A stretch of DNA of 64,000 nt from Catonia carolina (Eukaryota > Arthropoda > Insecta > Hemiptera > Achilidae): NCBI GenBank assembly GCA_035578175.1, contig JAQMRL010000010.1, positions 30,558,784 through 30,622,783 of the forward strand. The letters are read 5' to 3'. A program made the position numbers and the translations under genes. The stretch's first letter is position 1, and each line of letters begins with the position of its first letter. The notes below the pieces were generated by a model that was given only the letters and a program-made list of their open reading frames with translations, was not told the origin of the DNA and did no database searches. Of the stretch, positions 1-13,629 are shown piece after piece.

Positions 1-2025
1 TATTTAAAAATTAATTATACTTCCTTTTAAAAAAAGAAAATGTAACATCATAATAAAGTTGAAACCAGTATAATATTATTTAAAAAAAATAAAATGTAAA
101 ATTATATTATGGTTCAAACCCGTACAATAAAAGTTAACCATATTTTTGGAAAACGAAGGCCTATAAATATATTCTAAAATTTGTAATAGTCTGTAGAATA
201 TACCTTGGTTAAATTTTTTAATTATTATTTACTTTGTTTCAAATTATTTTATTTTGTGATAGTTTACCACACACCAATTCACAATTATAATTGTTAATAT
301 TTTTTTTGCGTAAAAAAATATTGTTTTACTAGACCACAATATATATATATATTATATATTGTTTTTATTAAAAGGATATATTTAATTTCAGTTAATTGAT
401 GTGATAATAAATTCATTTAGTAATATTTTTTTCTCTATTTATTAAAAATGTTTTTACAACAACTACTTTCCGTAATGAATAACTATCCGGAGTTATACTA
501 TTTTGTGTGGGACAGATTGGATTCGTGTTGAGTTTTTTTTTAGCGGGCCTGCCAGTTATTTTTAATTATTTTGTTCAGTTTTGTTATATACCCTTAACTA
601 CAATGGGTGGATTGGTTTTTTTTTATTAATTCCTTTTTAAATAATAAATTGTAAAATTATAATATGATTCAAACCAATAGATATTTCTTAAAAAATAAAA
701 TATAAAATTTAAATAAAGTTCAAACCAATACATAGGTTTACCGATCTCCTGTTAATTTGACCAAGTAACTGCTATGTAACATATAATCCGATCCAAGAAT
801 TGTGGTATGAGATTTTTTTTTCTACTTGGGTGGACTCTACGTGTCACTTCAGTAATGAATAACTACCAGGTGTTATATTATTCTGTGTGGGACGGATTGG
901 ATTCGTATTGAGTTTATTTTTTTTTGTTGGCCTGTCAATTATTTTTAATTATTTTGCTCAGTTTTGTTATTTACCCTTAACTGCAATGAGTCGATTGGTT
1001 TTTGAATTTTTTTAATAATTTCTTTTAAAAAATGTAAAATTACAATATGATTCAAACCAGTATGATATTCCTTTAAAAATAATAAAATATAAAATTATAT
1101 AACGGTTCAAACCAGTATAAAAAATTAACCATACTTTTAAAAAAAACACAGGCCTATAAATATATTCTAAAATTTGTATGTGATTTTTTTCTATTTGGGT
1201 GGACTCTTCGTGTCACTACAGTAATGAATAAATACCCGGTGTTGTACTATTGTGTGTGGGATGGATCGGATTCGTATTGAGTTTTTTTTTTGCTGGCCAG
1301 CCAATTATTTTTAATTATTTTGTTAAGTTTTGTTATTTACCCTTAACTGCAATGAGTCGATTGGTTTTTTTTATTTTTTTAATAATGTCTTTTAAAAAAA
1401 TGTAAAATTATAATATGATTCAAACCAGTATGATATTCCTTTAAAAATAATAGAATATAAAATTATATAACGTTTCAAACCAGTATAAAAAATTAACCAT
1501 ATTTAAAAAAAACGAGGCCTATAAATATATTCTAAAATTTGTATGTGATTTTTTTCTATTTGGGTGGACTCTTCGTGTCACTATAGTACTGAATAAATAC
1601 CCGGTGTTGTACTATTGTGTGTGGGATGGATCGGATTCGTATTGAGTTTTTTTTTTGCTGGTCAGCCAATTATTTTTAATTATTTTGTTAAGTTTTGTTA
1701 TTTACCCCTGCAATGAGTCGATTGGTTTTTTTAAATTTTTTTAATAATTCCTTTTAAAAAAAGAAAATGTAACATTATAATAAAGTTCAAACCAGTACTA
1801 TTCTGTGTGGGACGGATTGGATTCGTATTCAGTTTTTTTGCGGGTCTGTCAATTATTTTTAATTATTTTGTTCAGTTTTGTTATTTACCCTTAACTGTAC
1901 TGACTCAACTAGTTTTTTTAAATTTTTTTAATAATTCCTTTTAAATAAAATTTAACCATACTTTTGAAAAAAAACCGAAGGCCTATAAATATATTCTAAA
2001 ATTTGTAATGGTCTCTAATTTCTAA
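1..2025. repeat. Satellite of about 367 bp, AT-rich
   Basis: Landmark strings recur at regular distances. The segment around GGATTCGTATTGAG appears near 518, 898, 1268, 1635 and 1823. A second landmark, CCTATAAATATATTC, appears near 160, 1150, 1510 and 1980. Spacing is about 367-380 bp, with a truncated unit near 1800. All units run in the same direction, so this is a head-to-tail satellite that probably extends left of the window. The units differ by short insertions in poly-T and poly-A runs. No reading frame of note is present. Confidence 0.85.
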
Positions 2026-2168
2026 ACTAATAAAATAGTTTTGGATTTGTTTAGTTTTTGTTTTTGTCTGGTCAGACTGGGATGGGTTTAGCTATCTGTA
2101 TTTGTGTCTGGAGCGATTTGTGTCTGAGTATAGTTTTGGATTTGTTAAGTTTTAGTTTTCTGTGGTCA
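2026..2168 (+). repeat. Left inverted flank of the 21-bp minisatellite
   Basis: This stretch reads as an imperfect reverse complement of 4203-4385. Shared pieces include GTTTTGGATTTGTTTAGTTT here and its complement on the other side, plus TCTGACCA-AGAAAACTAAAAC and CACAAATACAGA blocks in matching order. It lies between the 367-bp satellite and the tandem array. It could be the terminal inverted repeat of a foldback-type element whose centre is the minisatellite, or one arm of an old inverted duplication. Confidence 0.6.
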
Positions 2169-4063
2169 GAAATCTGACTGAAAAAACCTGACCACACAAT
2201 CTGACTACCTGACTGAAAAAAAATCTGACTGTCTGACCATACAATCTGACTACCTGACCATAAAATCTGACTGTCTAACTATACAATCTGACTACCTGAC
2301 TGAAAAAAATCTGACTACTTGACCACGCAATCTGACTATCTGACTGCCAAAATCTGACTACCTGACCACACAATCTGACTACCTGACTATACAATCTGAC
2401 TACCTGACTACCAATCTGACTATCTGACCATAAAATCTGACTGTCTGACTGAAAAATCTGACTATCTGACTGCCAAAATCTGACTACCTGACTACACAAT
2501 CTGACTACCTGATTGAAAAATCTGACTACCTGACTATAAAATCTGACTACCTGACTGAAAATTATGACTACCTGAGTATAAAATCTGACTACCTGACTAT
2601 ACAATCTGACTACCTCACTGAAAACTCTGACTACCTGACTATACAATCTGACTACCTGACCATAAAATCTGACTGTCTGACTTACAAAATCTGACTATCT
2701 GACTGCCAAATACTGACTACCTGACTGAAAAATCTGACTGTCTGACTATACAATCTGACTACCTGACCATAAAATCTGACTGTCTGACTATACAATGTGA
2801 CTACCTGACTGAAAAATCTGACTACCTGACTATAATATCTGACTACTTTACTATACAATCTGACTTTCTGACTATACAATCTGACTACCCGACTAAAAAA
2901 AATCTGACTACCTGACTATACAATCTGACTACCTGACAGAAAAATCTGACTGTCTGACTTACAAAATCTGACTACCTGACTGAAAAATCTAACTACCTGA
3001 CTATAAAATCTAACTATCTGACTGAAAAAAATCTGACTACCTGACTATACAATCTGACTACCCGACTGAAGAATCTGACTATCTGACTGAAAAATTAGAC
3101 TGTCTGACTTACAAAATCTGACTATCTGACTGAAAAATCTGACTACCTGACTATACAATCTGACTGTCTGACTTATAAAATCTGACTACCTGACTGAGAA
3201 ATCTGACTACCTGACTATAAAATCTGACTGTCTGATTTACAAAATCTGACTGCCTGACTATACAATCTGACTACCTGACTGAATAATCTGACTATCTGAC
3301 TGAAAAATCTGACTACCTGACTGAAAAATCTGACTACCTGACCACGCAATCTGACTATCTGACTACCTGACTATACAATCTGACTGTCTGACTTACAAAA
3401 TCTGACTATCTGACTGAAAATCTGACTGTCTGATTTACAAAATATAACTATCTGACTAAAAAATCTGACTATTTGACTGAAAATCTTACTACCTGACTAT
3501 ATAATCTGACTACCTGACCATAAAAACTGACTGTCTGACTTTAAAATCTGACTGTCTGACTGAAAAAATCTGACTATTTGACTGTCTGACTGAAAAAATC
3601 TGACTACCTGACTATACAATCTGACTACCTGACTGCCAAAATCTGACTACCCGACTATACCATCTGACTATCTGACTACCAAAATCTGACTACCTGACTA
3701 TACAATCTGACTACCTGACTGCCAAAATCTGACTACCTGACTATACAATCTGACTACCTGACTTTAAAATCTGACTGTCTGACAAAAAAAATCTGACTAC
3801 CTGACTATACAATCTGACTATCTGACTGCCAAAATCTGACTACTTGACTATACAATCTGACTCTCTGACGGTCAAAAAAAAAAAAAATCTAACTACCTGA
3901 CTTTAAAATCTGACTGTCTGACTAAAAAAAATCTGACTACCTGACTATACAATCTGACTACCTGACTGCCAAAAAAAAAAAAAAAAATCTGACTACCTGA
4001 CTATACAATCTGACTACCACACTATACAATCTGACTACCTGACTATACAATCTGACTACCTCA

Positions 4064-4080
<17 letters not shown>
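2169..4080. repeat. Minisatellite of about 21-bp units (CTGACTACCTGACTATACAA)
   Basis: About 85-90 head-to-tail units built from two half-units, CTGACTACCTGACTATACAAT and variants in which the second half is CTGACTGAAAAAT, CTGACCATAAAAT or CTGACTGCCAAAAT. Both half-units carry the core CTGACT. Poly-A stretches interrupt the last third (near 3880, 3970 and 4064). Because the period is a multiple of three, the minus strand stays open for 123 and 65 codons and would read a repeated Ser-Gln-Val-Val-Arg. That is a property of the repeat, not evidence of a protein. Confidence 0.92.
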
Positions 4081-4101
<21 letters not shown>

Positions 4102-4202
4102 AAAATCAAACCCCAAACAAACAAACAAATAAACCACAATCTACAACTACACCAACAACTACACCAATAAAACAATCTAACACCAAACACAAATAAACAC
4201 AC

Positions 4203-4385
4203 CCACCGTAATCTAAACAACAAACTGACCAAAGAAAACTAAAACAAAACAAATCCAAAACTATTTTGAGGCAGACCACTCCAACCACAAATACAGACAG
4301 GTAAACCCCATCACAATCTGACAACACAAAACTAAAACAAAACAAATCCAAAACTATTTTGAGACAGACCGCTCCTTTTACCACC
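4203..4385 (-). repeat. Right inverted flank of the 21-bp minisatellite
   Basis: Contains two diverged copies (about 4213-4290 and 4330-4385) of the segment that is found, in reverse complement, at 2026-2168. The block CAAATCCAAAACTATTTTGA occurs twice here and its complement occurs twice on the left. A frame of 92 codons on the minus strand is low-complexity (Phe, Leu, Cys, Val) and is not credible as a gene. Confidence 0.6.
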
Positions 4386-5335
4386 TACTCACACAAGTAA
4401 GTTTCCCATCAACAGTTTGTTAGAAATCTGAACTAACAGCTGAGAATATTTAAAACAATGACGCAGATATTTTAAAAAACTAAAATTCCCTTCTCTCTAA
4501 AACGCTCAATATAAAATTATAAAAAATATTCGTTCTTGGTGACATGATAATTTTTCTGGGTAAACCTGCTAAAAACTTAATTTTTTCATTTTTTTTTTTT
4601 TTTTAACTTTAATAACTTTATTTGCAACTATATACTACGATACAACGAGCAAATTAGATGACAGTAAACAAAGGATGACAAGGAAAAAAAAAATAAATAA
4701 ATGAAAAAGAACAGTGATACCCATTGGTATATGTTCTATGAAATAAAGTTCATGATACATGAATGATAAATAACAACATAAGAAAAAAAAGAAGAAAGAA
4801 AAATAAAAGAAATCACTTTATAGAAGATCTCTGGCCCATTGACGTTTCAACCTGCGCTGCGGATTTCCTGGTAGTGATGCATCCGATAGTTTGGTGATTA
4901 ATTCGTTGGGGTGATCATGCAATTTTCTGTGAAAAACACTGTAGCTGGACTTAACTACTTCACTTATGAACGGAATATTAAGGTCGTCATGTAGAATTTT
5001 GTTGTTGACATAAAAAGGTGCGCAGGTGATTAAACGTAGGCATTTTGACTGAAAGGCTTGTAATTTTTGTAGATTGCTCGGTTTAGCTGTGCCATAAATT
5101 TGTAGTCCATAGGTCCATATTGGTTTGAGATAAACTTTGTATAGTAATAGTTTAGATTTTAGAGTCAGTGAAGAGCGGCGTCCAAGAAGTCGAAATAGTT
5201 CTTTCAATTTGGAGTTCAAAGTCAGTCTTTTGGTTTTTATATGAGTCGCCCAGGTCTGAACTATTGAAAAATATAAAAAATTAAAAATCTAAATTTCTAG
5301 TAAAATCATCATACAGTCTCACCTTAAATAAACTA
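4386..5335 (+). repeat. Family E dispersed repeat, interrupted by a LINE
   Basis: 4386-4580 and 5245-5335 match, in order, the repeat at 49430-49745 and the one at 59884-60075. Shared landmarks are ATCAACAGTTKGTTAGAAA, AAAAAACTAAAATTC, and CTATTGAAAAA followed by CATCMTACAGTCT. The missing centre is occupied here by the Jockey-like LINE fragment. The family has no visible coding capacity. Confidence 0.6.
4575..5249 (-). mobile_element. Jockey-like non-LTR retrotransposon, 5'-truncated 3' end
   Basis: Minus-strand copy ending in a poly-A tail (seen as poly-T at 4590-4604). The frame 4818-5219 (about 133 residues, open further upstream to about 5257) carries the C-terminal part of a Jockey-clade reverse transcriptase: LNSKLKELFRLLGRRS, then YLKPIWTYGLQIYGTAKPSN, then LQAFQSKCLRLITCAPFYV. 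This is the region after the polymerase motifs, including the Trp-Thr-Tyr-Gly stretch typical of the clade. The catalytic Tyr-x-Asp-Asp part is absent, so the copy is dead on arrival. The 3' UTR is about 220 bp. The same protein region reappears on the plus strand at the right edge of the window. Confidence 0.85.
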
Positions 5336-7039
5336 AAAAAAATATTTTGAATATTTTTAGTGTTGGAACGATTTCATTTTTTATGAACACAATAAAAATT
5401 AATTTTAACAGGAAATTTTATTTTTCTGTAACATTGAAATTTTGGTCTTACGCTTGCACGTTTTCGAATTAAGGGCTGGCACTTTCCGTTAACCCTTATT
5501 CAAATTAAATGGCACTTTACATCAAACTTTTAAATATTTTTTTGGCACTGTAACGGTTAAGGTTTTATCAAACTTTTTATTAAAATTCAGATCATATTTT
5601 ATATTATTTCGATTTGATCTAATTTGGATTTAAGGTATTGTCATCTAGTTTTTTTGAAAACTCACGATTTTTCTCTAAAATTTCTGAAATAACAGAAAGT
5701 ACCTAAAGAAATTCACATATTTATAAAAACTAGTAGTAACAACTTGTTAAAATGATTTGAAACTTTATATAGCAAACAATATTTGAAAAATGAAATTTAC
5801 GTGTAAATTTTATTCTGAAATAGATAAAAGATGTAAACTATATTCGCCACATTTAAACAAACAGTGCGCTACATAAATAATAAATATGCAATAAGTTGGC
5901 GATACAGCTCTGTAGTTCTCTCTAATTTATTAGACCAGTTTGAACTGCTTCAAGGACGATATAACATTTAGTGAGTGTGTGTGTTTGTGTGGTAAAATAT
6001 TAGCTATATATAGATATCTACTGTTGTCTATGTAGAATGTATATGAAACAGAAAGCAACGCAGCATGTACATGTATATGTACATACACACATGCGCGTTA
6101 AACATTTACATCCGCTGTTTTACATCCATTCTTTCCTTCCATTAGGTTACATACAGTATTTATTTACCATCTCCTCCCACTCCCCTCTCCTACTCTTCTT
6201 CGTCTACACTTACCATCATATATGCAACACTGTCATATAACCTAGCACTATACACTAATAATGTTAATAAAGGCCGGTCGGCGAATGGTTTTAACGTTTA
6301 TCATATTCAGGATGGTCAGCTTTATGTCTATTTTATTCATAGATCTAGAAGGCAATGAATAAATTGTTAAGTTATTTAATTCGGAGGTCGTGGGTGTTCA
6401 ACTAGTTCAACTAGCTGAATCAAGTGTCTTTACTTATTTAAATACTGTACACTTCCCATAATCCGGTACTTTCGGGATTTTATCGGTACCGGATTACCGG
6501 AAATGCCGGATCATCGGGCGTGGGTGATCACTGAATCGTAATTCATACAGTGAATACAGCTGCATGACATTAGAATGCAAATGCAGTAACTTTCTGTATC
6601 TTTTACCAGGAACATATGGATAAACGTTTCAACTCAAAAACCACTGTACAGTACTGTATGAATCTAAGCTTTGTGCAGCTGCGGGATGAAGGGGACAGAC
6701 GAAGTACCAGACTACTGCTACGTCATAACACTGTACTAATCATCTCATTGCTCTTCGCTAGGCAGTAGGCTGCCTAGTGCGGTGACATACGTAGGTGTTG
6801 TTTTGACTATTCGCTGTAGACGGCGACACAGAATAGGGCCTATATGTAGTTTAGATAGTACCCTAGACTACTACAAACATAATGCAAGTAAAACGTTACT
6901 ACTACTAACGCAATCTCTCTCAGTAGTAGTGACGTAATGCATACCTCTCAGCTGCACAAAGCTTGGGAATGGGCAGTATGTAGAACAAAACTTTGTTTTA
7001 TTGTATTCATTTTAAATACAGTTATTAAATTAATTCAAA
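5336..7039. other. No gene seen; AT-rich intergenic DNA
   Basis: No frame here resembles a known family; those of 60-70 codons are low-complexity. Near 6450-6520 several CCGGATTACCGG-like blocks resemble the ends of pogo/Tigger-type transposons, but only one end is visible and no target repeat was found. A short hairpin (GGCAGTAGGCTGCC) lies near 6761. Confidence 0.4.
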
Positions 7040-7422
7040 AAATCTGGTGTCAAACACTCACACAACTTTCTCTTGCCAATGCAAATAATGACCAATATAA
7101 CCTAAAATTAGTAATAAAAAATTAGAAATAAACAAAAAACTAACCTCAAAAAACATAACCTTATTTTAATCATGAGTGAAAGACGCAAAATGAAAATCGA
7201 CCTCAGTTTGGCTTGAAAATCACTCTTTCACGCTAAACTAGGCTCTGTAGAGAAAAATGCTCTAAATAAAAGTTGTAGATATTTTAATTTACTATAAATT
7301 TAATTGTATACACTTTTGTCGTAAAACGCATACTAAGGTAGATCCGTTAAAAACTCGATTTCGAAAAAAGGGCATGAAAACAATACTTTCCTTTCTATAT
7401 ATTCATATAGGCAAGAGAAAGT
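7040..7422 (+). mobile_element. Family Y element, short copy
   Basis: Family Y copies begin with AATCTGGTGT, followed by AACACTCACACA and ACTTTCTCTTGCC, and end with GGCAAGAGAAAGT. The 13-bp terminal or subterminal strings are perfect inverted repeats of each other (7065-7077 and 7410-7422). The copy lacks the CA tract found in longer members. There is no coding capacity, so this is probably a non-autonomous DNA transposon (MITE-like), though a target duplication was not resolved. Confidence 0.65.
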
Positions 7423-7454
7423 AAAAAGACGCCAGGTTTTGATTTAATAACAGG

Positions 7455-7790
7455 GAAATATTAAGGGGAAACTGTATGATGGTTTTGAGTGAAAATTTTG
7501 ATTTGAAAAGTGTATATAATCAAATTTATAGGAAATTTAAAGATCTACAACTTTTATTGAACGAATTTTTCTCTACAGAGCCTAGTTTAGCGTGAAAGAG
7601 TGATTTTTCGTATTTTAAGCCTAAATGAGGTCGATTTTCATTTTGCATCTTTCACTCATGATTAAAATAAGATTATGTTTTTTGAGGTTACTTTTTGCTT
7701 ATTTCTAATGTTTTATTACTAATGTTAGGTTATATTGTTAATTATTTGTATTGGTAAGAGAAAGTGTTTCATAACCAGATTTTTTTAGAA
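7455..7790 (-). mobile_element. Family Y partial copy, inverted, joined to an E end
   Basis: 7455-7500 is the reverse complement of the 3' end of family E (ACTGTATGATGGTTTTGA block). From about 7505 to 7785 the sequence is a minus-strand family Y copy ending at GGTAAGAGAAAGT and then a diverged complement of the AATCTGGT end. Together with 7040-7422 it makes a large inverted arrangement, the same layout as 51223-51900. Confidence 0.6.
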
Positions 7791-9087
7791 GAAATTGTTT
7801 GAGTTAATATTTGGAATTGATTATTGGAAGATCGTTTTAATTGATTTGGTACATTGATGAAATGTTGCACAGTTCCAAAAACCTCTGTATCTGTTCGGGT
7901 ATGAATGGATATGTTTATCTCTCAGCAATGAACGTTTAAAATAAAAAACGTCTCTCGATTTACGTGCAAGGAATTAACAATAAGTTGTTAACAAATTGTA
8001 ATTTGTAAAGCATGCTTTATAATCACGAACGTATTAAGACCATATTAAATTCTTACAATCACTTGTAAGGCCGCCCGCCCTCCCATTATCAAAACAAAAC
8101 TTGCCAACTGGCTACTACATGATACTGAATATTAAAGAAAGTTATTTTTTTTATTTAACACCGAATGATTCTAAAAATAGGTTTGTTTACCGAGTTGTCC
8201 AACTATCATAATACAAGCTCAATGTCGTAATATTTTATCACTTAAATGTACTTCACGCCAAATAGCACCTTGAAATTTGGTGAGACATTACTAAACGTGG
8301 ATAGAGTAATCTCCCACCTGTATATCAAATAAAATTAAAGATCATTTGTTTATAAATTCAAACGTTTCTCATTCAGAAGCTCTATTAAGGGGACTGTTAC
8401 TGCCTATATAACTACATGTTATGTTTTTCCAACTTTTTACAATAACTGTAAAAATTATAACCTTAAATTGTTTTTAAAATTAAACTTCAGACTTTTATTT
8501 AGTGCCGCACAGGAGCTTATTTTTGAATAAAGTATAAAAAACTGTTTATTAATTTTTATAAAAAGTACAAATAATTCCAAGAAAAAATATAATGAAAAAA
8601 TTGTAAAATATTTTCTATGGACAATTCTTAAATATTCTTGCATGTGGAACCAGCCCATTATGTGTAGGATGCGTCCTGAAAATTTCATACTGATATCTTT
8701 AACGATTCCTGAGAAAACTTGCATAAACTTTCAAAAATCATGATTTTCTGCAAACTGAATGTAAATTGTAACATACTTTTTTAATAGTGTCCAGCGCTGT
8801 AAGATGGTCGGTCTGTATCCTCTTCTTTAAGATATAAATCTTCAAGATTTTTTATTTTTAAACTACTCTTCTCCTGTATTTGTTTTTCAAATTAACACAT
8901 TTTTCTTTTAGCGCCTTCTGTTCATCCTGAATCCAGTCGTTCCATTGCACGAATCATGTTCTTTCCAGGTTTCAGGCCCACTTCTTACAATAATATAATA
9001 TTATTTTATGTTGGTAAAAATTGCACTACGACCATAAATATATCAAAACACTCTAGAATAGTATGCAGTTTCATAAAATGAAAAACA
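7791..9087. other. No gene seen; AT-rich intergenic DNA
   Basis: Only short, AT-driven frames occur. The 89-codon minus-strand frame at 8455-8724 has no recognisable domain, is rich in Phe, Ile and Lys, and is best treated as chance. Confidence 0.4.
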
Positions 9088-11015
<1,928 letters not shown>

Positions 11016-11356
11016 AAAAGACAAAATCTGTTAAACTCTCTATTAACTTAGTTAATGTACTTAAAAGAAAATACATGTATTAAAATAAATTAATTGTTTA
11101 CTTACTGTTTATTTTTATCAAGTAAACATTTTTAACAACTATAAATTTTCATACATCAAAAAAGTAACAGTTGCCATAAAAAATAACCACGTCACAATAG
11201 ATGTTCAAAATACAAGCATCCAGCCGTTTTCTCATGGACTGGTAAACTCTAAGATCCCAGGTGTCTCACGTATCCTCTGAATCCCATTAATAATCCTTGT
11301 GAGCAACTCTTCTTTGGTATCCACAGGCGAGTCGTAGACAAGCGACTTTAAATGTC

Positions 11357-12480
11357 TTAATGAGAAAAGTCTAGAGGATTGAGGTCAGGTGACCTTGCAG
11401 GCCATGCTACTGGGGCTCCTCGTCCAATCCATCTGTTAGGGTATGCTTCATTTAGAAATTCTGTAACTCGTAATATGTAATGAGCCGGAGCCCCATCCTG
11501 CATAAACCTCATTTTGTTGCGGGTGTTTAGAGGCACATCTTCGAGTAACTCATGCAGATTATTAATCAATAAATGTAAATAATTTTCGCCATTGAGCGTA
11601 GCAGGTAAAAAATGGATAAAAATTTTGTCACCCAGAATAGCAGCCCATACGTTTACAGAAAACTGATATTGGTGATGGTTCTCTGAAATAGCACGTGAGT
11701 TTTCAATTGGCCACATGTGAGTATTGTGGATGTTAACAATAGCCAATCTTGAAAATTTTGCTTCATCAGTAAAAAAATGTTGCTTAAGAAATTTGGACTG
11801 GTGCACCTTTCGATAAGCCATTGGCATAGCTGAACACGGGGAAAGTAATCTTTAGGCGTAAGATTTTTTTTTTTTTTTTTTTTTTTTGGTTTAACGTCCG
11901 ACTGTTCTGCAATTACTGCTAATGGAGACGGTGAAAGATGAAATGAATTTTTGTAACGTATGAAAATATGCCGTGCCTGAATGGGATTCGAACCCAAGAC
12001 CGCATGATGAGAGGCGAGCACGTTACCAACTGCGCCAATGCGGCCGGCTTAGGCGTAAGAGCCTGAACCTTTTGATAGTGACAGGAATGCAACTGCTGCT
12101 CATGCAAAACCTTTCAGACAATTGAATGACTAACACCGAAATCCATAGCTAGCTCTCTTACTTCTTCCAGGATGATTCTCTATTTCATCCAATTCGGCTG
12201 TACACGTTGTACGTGGCCATCCTGATCTACCAACTGTTTTTGGTTGTAAGGTTCCTGTCTCTCTTAACCTTCTATGAATGGAAGAAAACATTTTGTGAGA
12301 CGGTATGTGTCTATTAAGAAAATGTTCCTGATAGAGGCGTCTAGCCTCTAGACTGTTGCAACGTGCGGGACCGTACATTAAATGCATATCTGCCATCTCA
12401 CTTTTAGTGTAAATAATATTCATATTACCCGCCATGGTGAATGAGATGTTTTCTGCATCAAAAATTAACTGCAACAGCAC
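11357..12480 (-). pseudogene. Transposase relic (helix-turn-helix plus DDE), broken
   Basis: The N-terminal part (minus strand, 12480 down to 12130) carries the DNA-binding region common to insect IS630-type transposases: YTKSEMADMHLMYGPA, EARRLYQEHF, SHKMFSSIHRRLRETGTLQ. The C-terminal part (11827 down to 11357) carries the catalytic core: FTDEAKFSR (first Asp), MQDGAPAH (second Asp) and ARSPDLNPLDF (third Asp, 36 residues after the second). All three acidic residues are present. The reading frame is broken near 12130-12160 by a shift and again by the SINE inserted at 11864-12048, and the C terminus is cut short by a stop after PLDF. It lies inside clear inverted ends. It could be called DUF4817-type; the exact clade would need a tree. 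Confidence 0.85.
11864..12048 (-). mobile_element. T SINE (tRNA-derived) inserted in the transposase
   Basis: Minus-strand copy starting GCCGGCCGCATTGGCGCAG and ending in a 25-bp poly-A (poly-T at 11864-11888). The tRNA-like head has an A-box-like region and a B box GGTTCGAATCC. The 12-bp target duplication TTAGGCGTAAGA flanks it at 11852-11863 and 12049-12060. The head cannot fold as a complete tRNA (no matching 3' acceptor strand), so this is a SINE, not a tRNA gene. A second copy lies at 27396-27560. Confidence 0.93.
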
Positions 12481-12816
12481 ACTAACTTGTATTACAGTAC
12501 AGATATTTACTTAATGAGGAATGGAAAAATAACTGCTTGTAATATTTATTTAGATTATTTACAACAATGTATTTTTTGTTATATCATATGTTTTAAATAA
12601 AGCATATGATTTATTTTCTTAAATCATGTTTTAATACAAGTGTTTTCTTTTAAGTATTACATTAATTTTTTTTGACTTTAAACTTTATTTTTATTCACAC
12701 TGTACAGAACTTAACAACTAGTGAATGAGATGAAAGGTTTATGATAGTGAAGCCAGCCCAATGGCCAATTTCGACAACATTAATTAAGTTAGTAGAGAGT
12801 TCAACAGATTTTGTCT

Positions 12817-13450
12817 ATTTATCATGCGTTTTTTTTATTTAATTAAAAAATAATTGTTTTTAAAATAACGTTTGTCTATTATTGACTTATTTACATCATT
12901 CTCTTCGAATTTAAATTCTCTACAAGTTTTGTATAAGAATTTCTTGAGTTTATTATCCATTTAACAAAGTTCATCTGCTTCAAACCTAAAAGAAACTTGT
13001 TTTTCGGGACCAAGTTTTGCGTATTTCATCAGATATCTTAAAAATTACTGCAGCTACAGGTCTGAAACCTGTTTTGTTCAATTTTTCTGTTCATTTTACA
13101 TACGATACGGTAAAATTTATGCCTAATTTAACGCCCAACAAATATCTATAGGGCTTCGTTTCAACGGGGTAACTGAAATTCTGACGAAATCTTTCACCCT
13201 GTATAACTCGGTAACTGATGATTTTTGGACCTACGTTAATTTGAACTTTTTTTCTTCTTTTGTTGTGGTGAATCACGCCTTGAATTCTTGGACCTTTTTC
13301 AGAACGCCCTGTATATGTGTGTGTGTACGCGCGCGCGCGTTTTTGGAGTTACAGTCGACTAGCAGCTAATTTTTGTTACAATTTGTTATTTACATTATTG
13401 CTATTTTATTTACAGTTATATTTTGTTATTGTATATTAGGCCTAAACATG
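12817..13450. other. No gene seen; transposon end-like motif and a short TG/CG repeat
   Basis: CCCTGTATA-type strings near 13196 and 13306 resemble the outer ends of insect DNA transposons, and the segment 13120-13310 may be a remnant of one. A (TG)n tract at 13315-13325 is followed by (CG)n at 13330-13340. The 61-codon minus-strand frame here is not recognisable. Confidence 0.35.
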
Positions 13451-13487
13451 TTTCCCGTGCGAAGCCGCGCGGGGTATGTATGCTAGT
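13451..13487 (+). mobile_element. Possible Helitron 3' end
   Basis: A strong hairpin CCCGTGCG-AAGC-CGCGCGGG at 13454-13473 is followed 9 bases later by CTAGT, which fits the CTRRT end of Helitrons, and then by T. This is the classic layout of a Helitron 3' terminus. The 5' end (TC) was not located, so the element length is unknown. The call rests on the hairpin and the terminal string only. Confidence 0.5.
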
Positions 13488-13629
13488 TAATAATATTAAT
13501 ATTTAATAATTTGTAGGGTTCTTAATAATAATTTTATTATACCTATTGAACTGGTATAGAAATTATGTAACTTTTACGTTTCACTTCAAAATAAGTCTGT
13601 GTACCGTAATTCATATTAAACTTTACGTA

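Larger units (their letters stand above)
11019..12816 (-). mobile_element. IS630/Tc1-mariner-like transposon with 39-bp inverted ends
   Basis: The two ends, 11019-11057 and 12778-12816, are reverse complements with 3 mismatches in 39 bases, and TA lies just outside each. Length is about 1.8 kb, including a 185-bp SINE inserted in the coding region and extra AT-rich sequence after the right end of the gene. The transposase runs on the minus strand. This is a recognisable but inactive copy. Confidence 0.85.

Noticed and set aside
2275..2879. Minus-strand frames of 123 and 65 codons with repeated Ser-Gln-Val-Val-Arg
   Set aside because: They are the translation of the 21-bp minisatellite; open only because the period is a multiple of three, with no start context or flanking gene structure.
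2169..4080. CRISPR array
   Set aside because: Units are contiguous 21-bp repeats without unique spacers, in a eukaryotic repeat-rich setting.
11980..12048. Possible tRNA gene on the minus strand
   Set aside because: It is the head of a T SINE with poly-A tail and a 12-bp target repeat.
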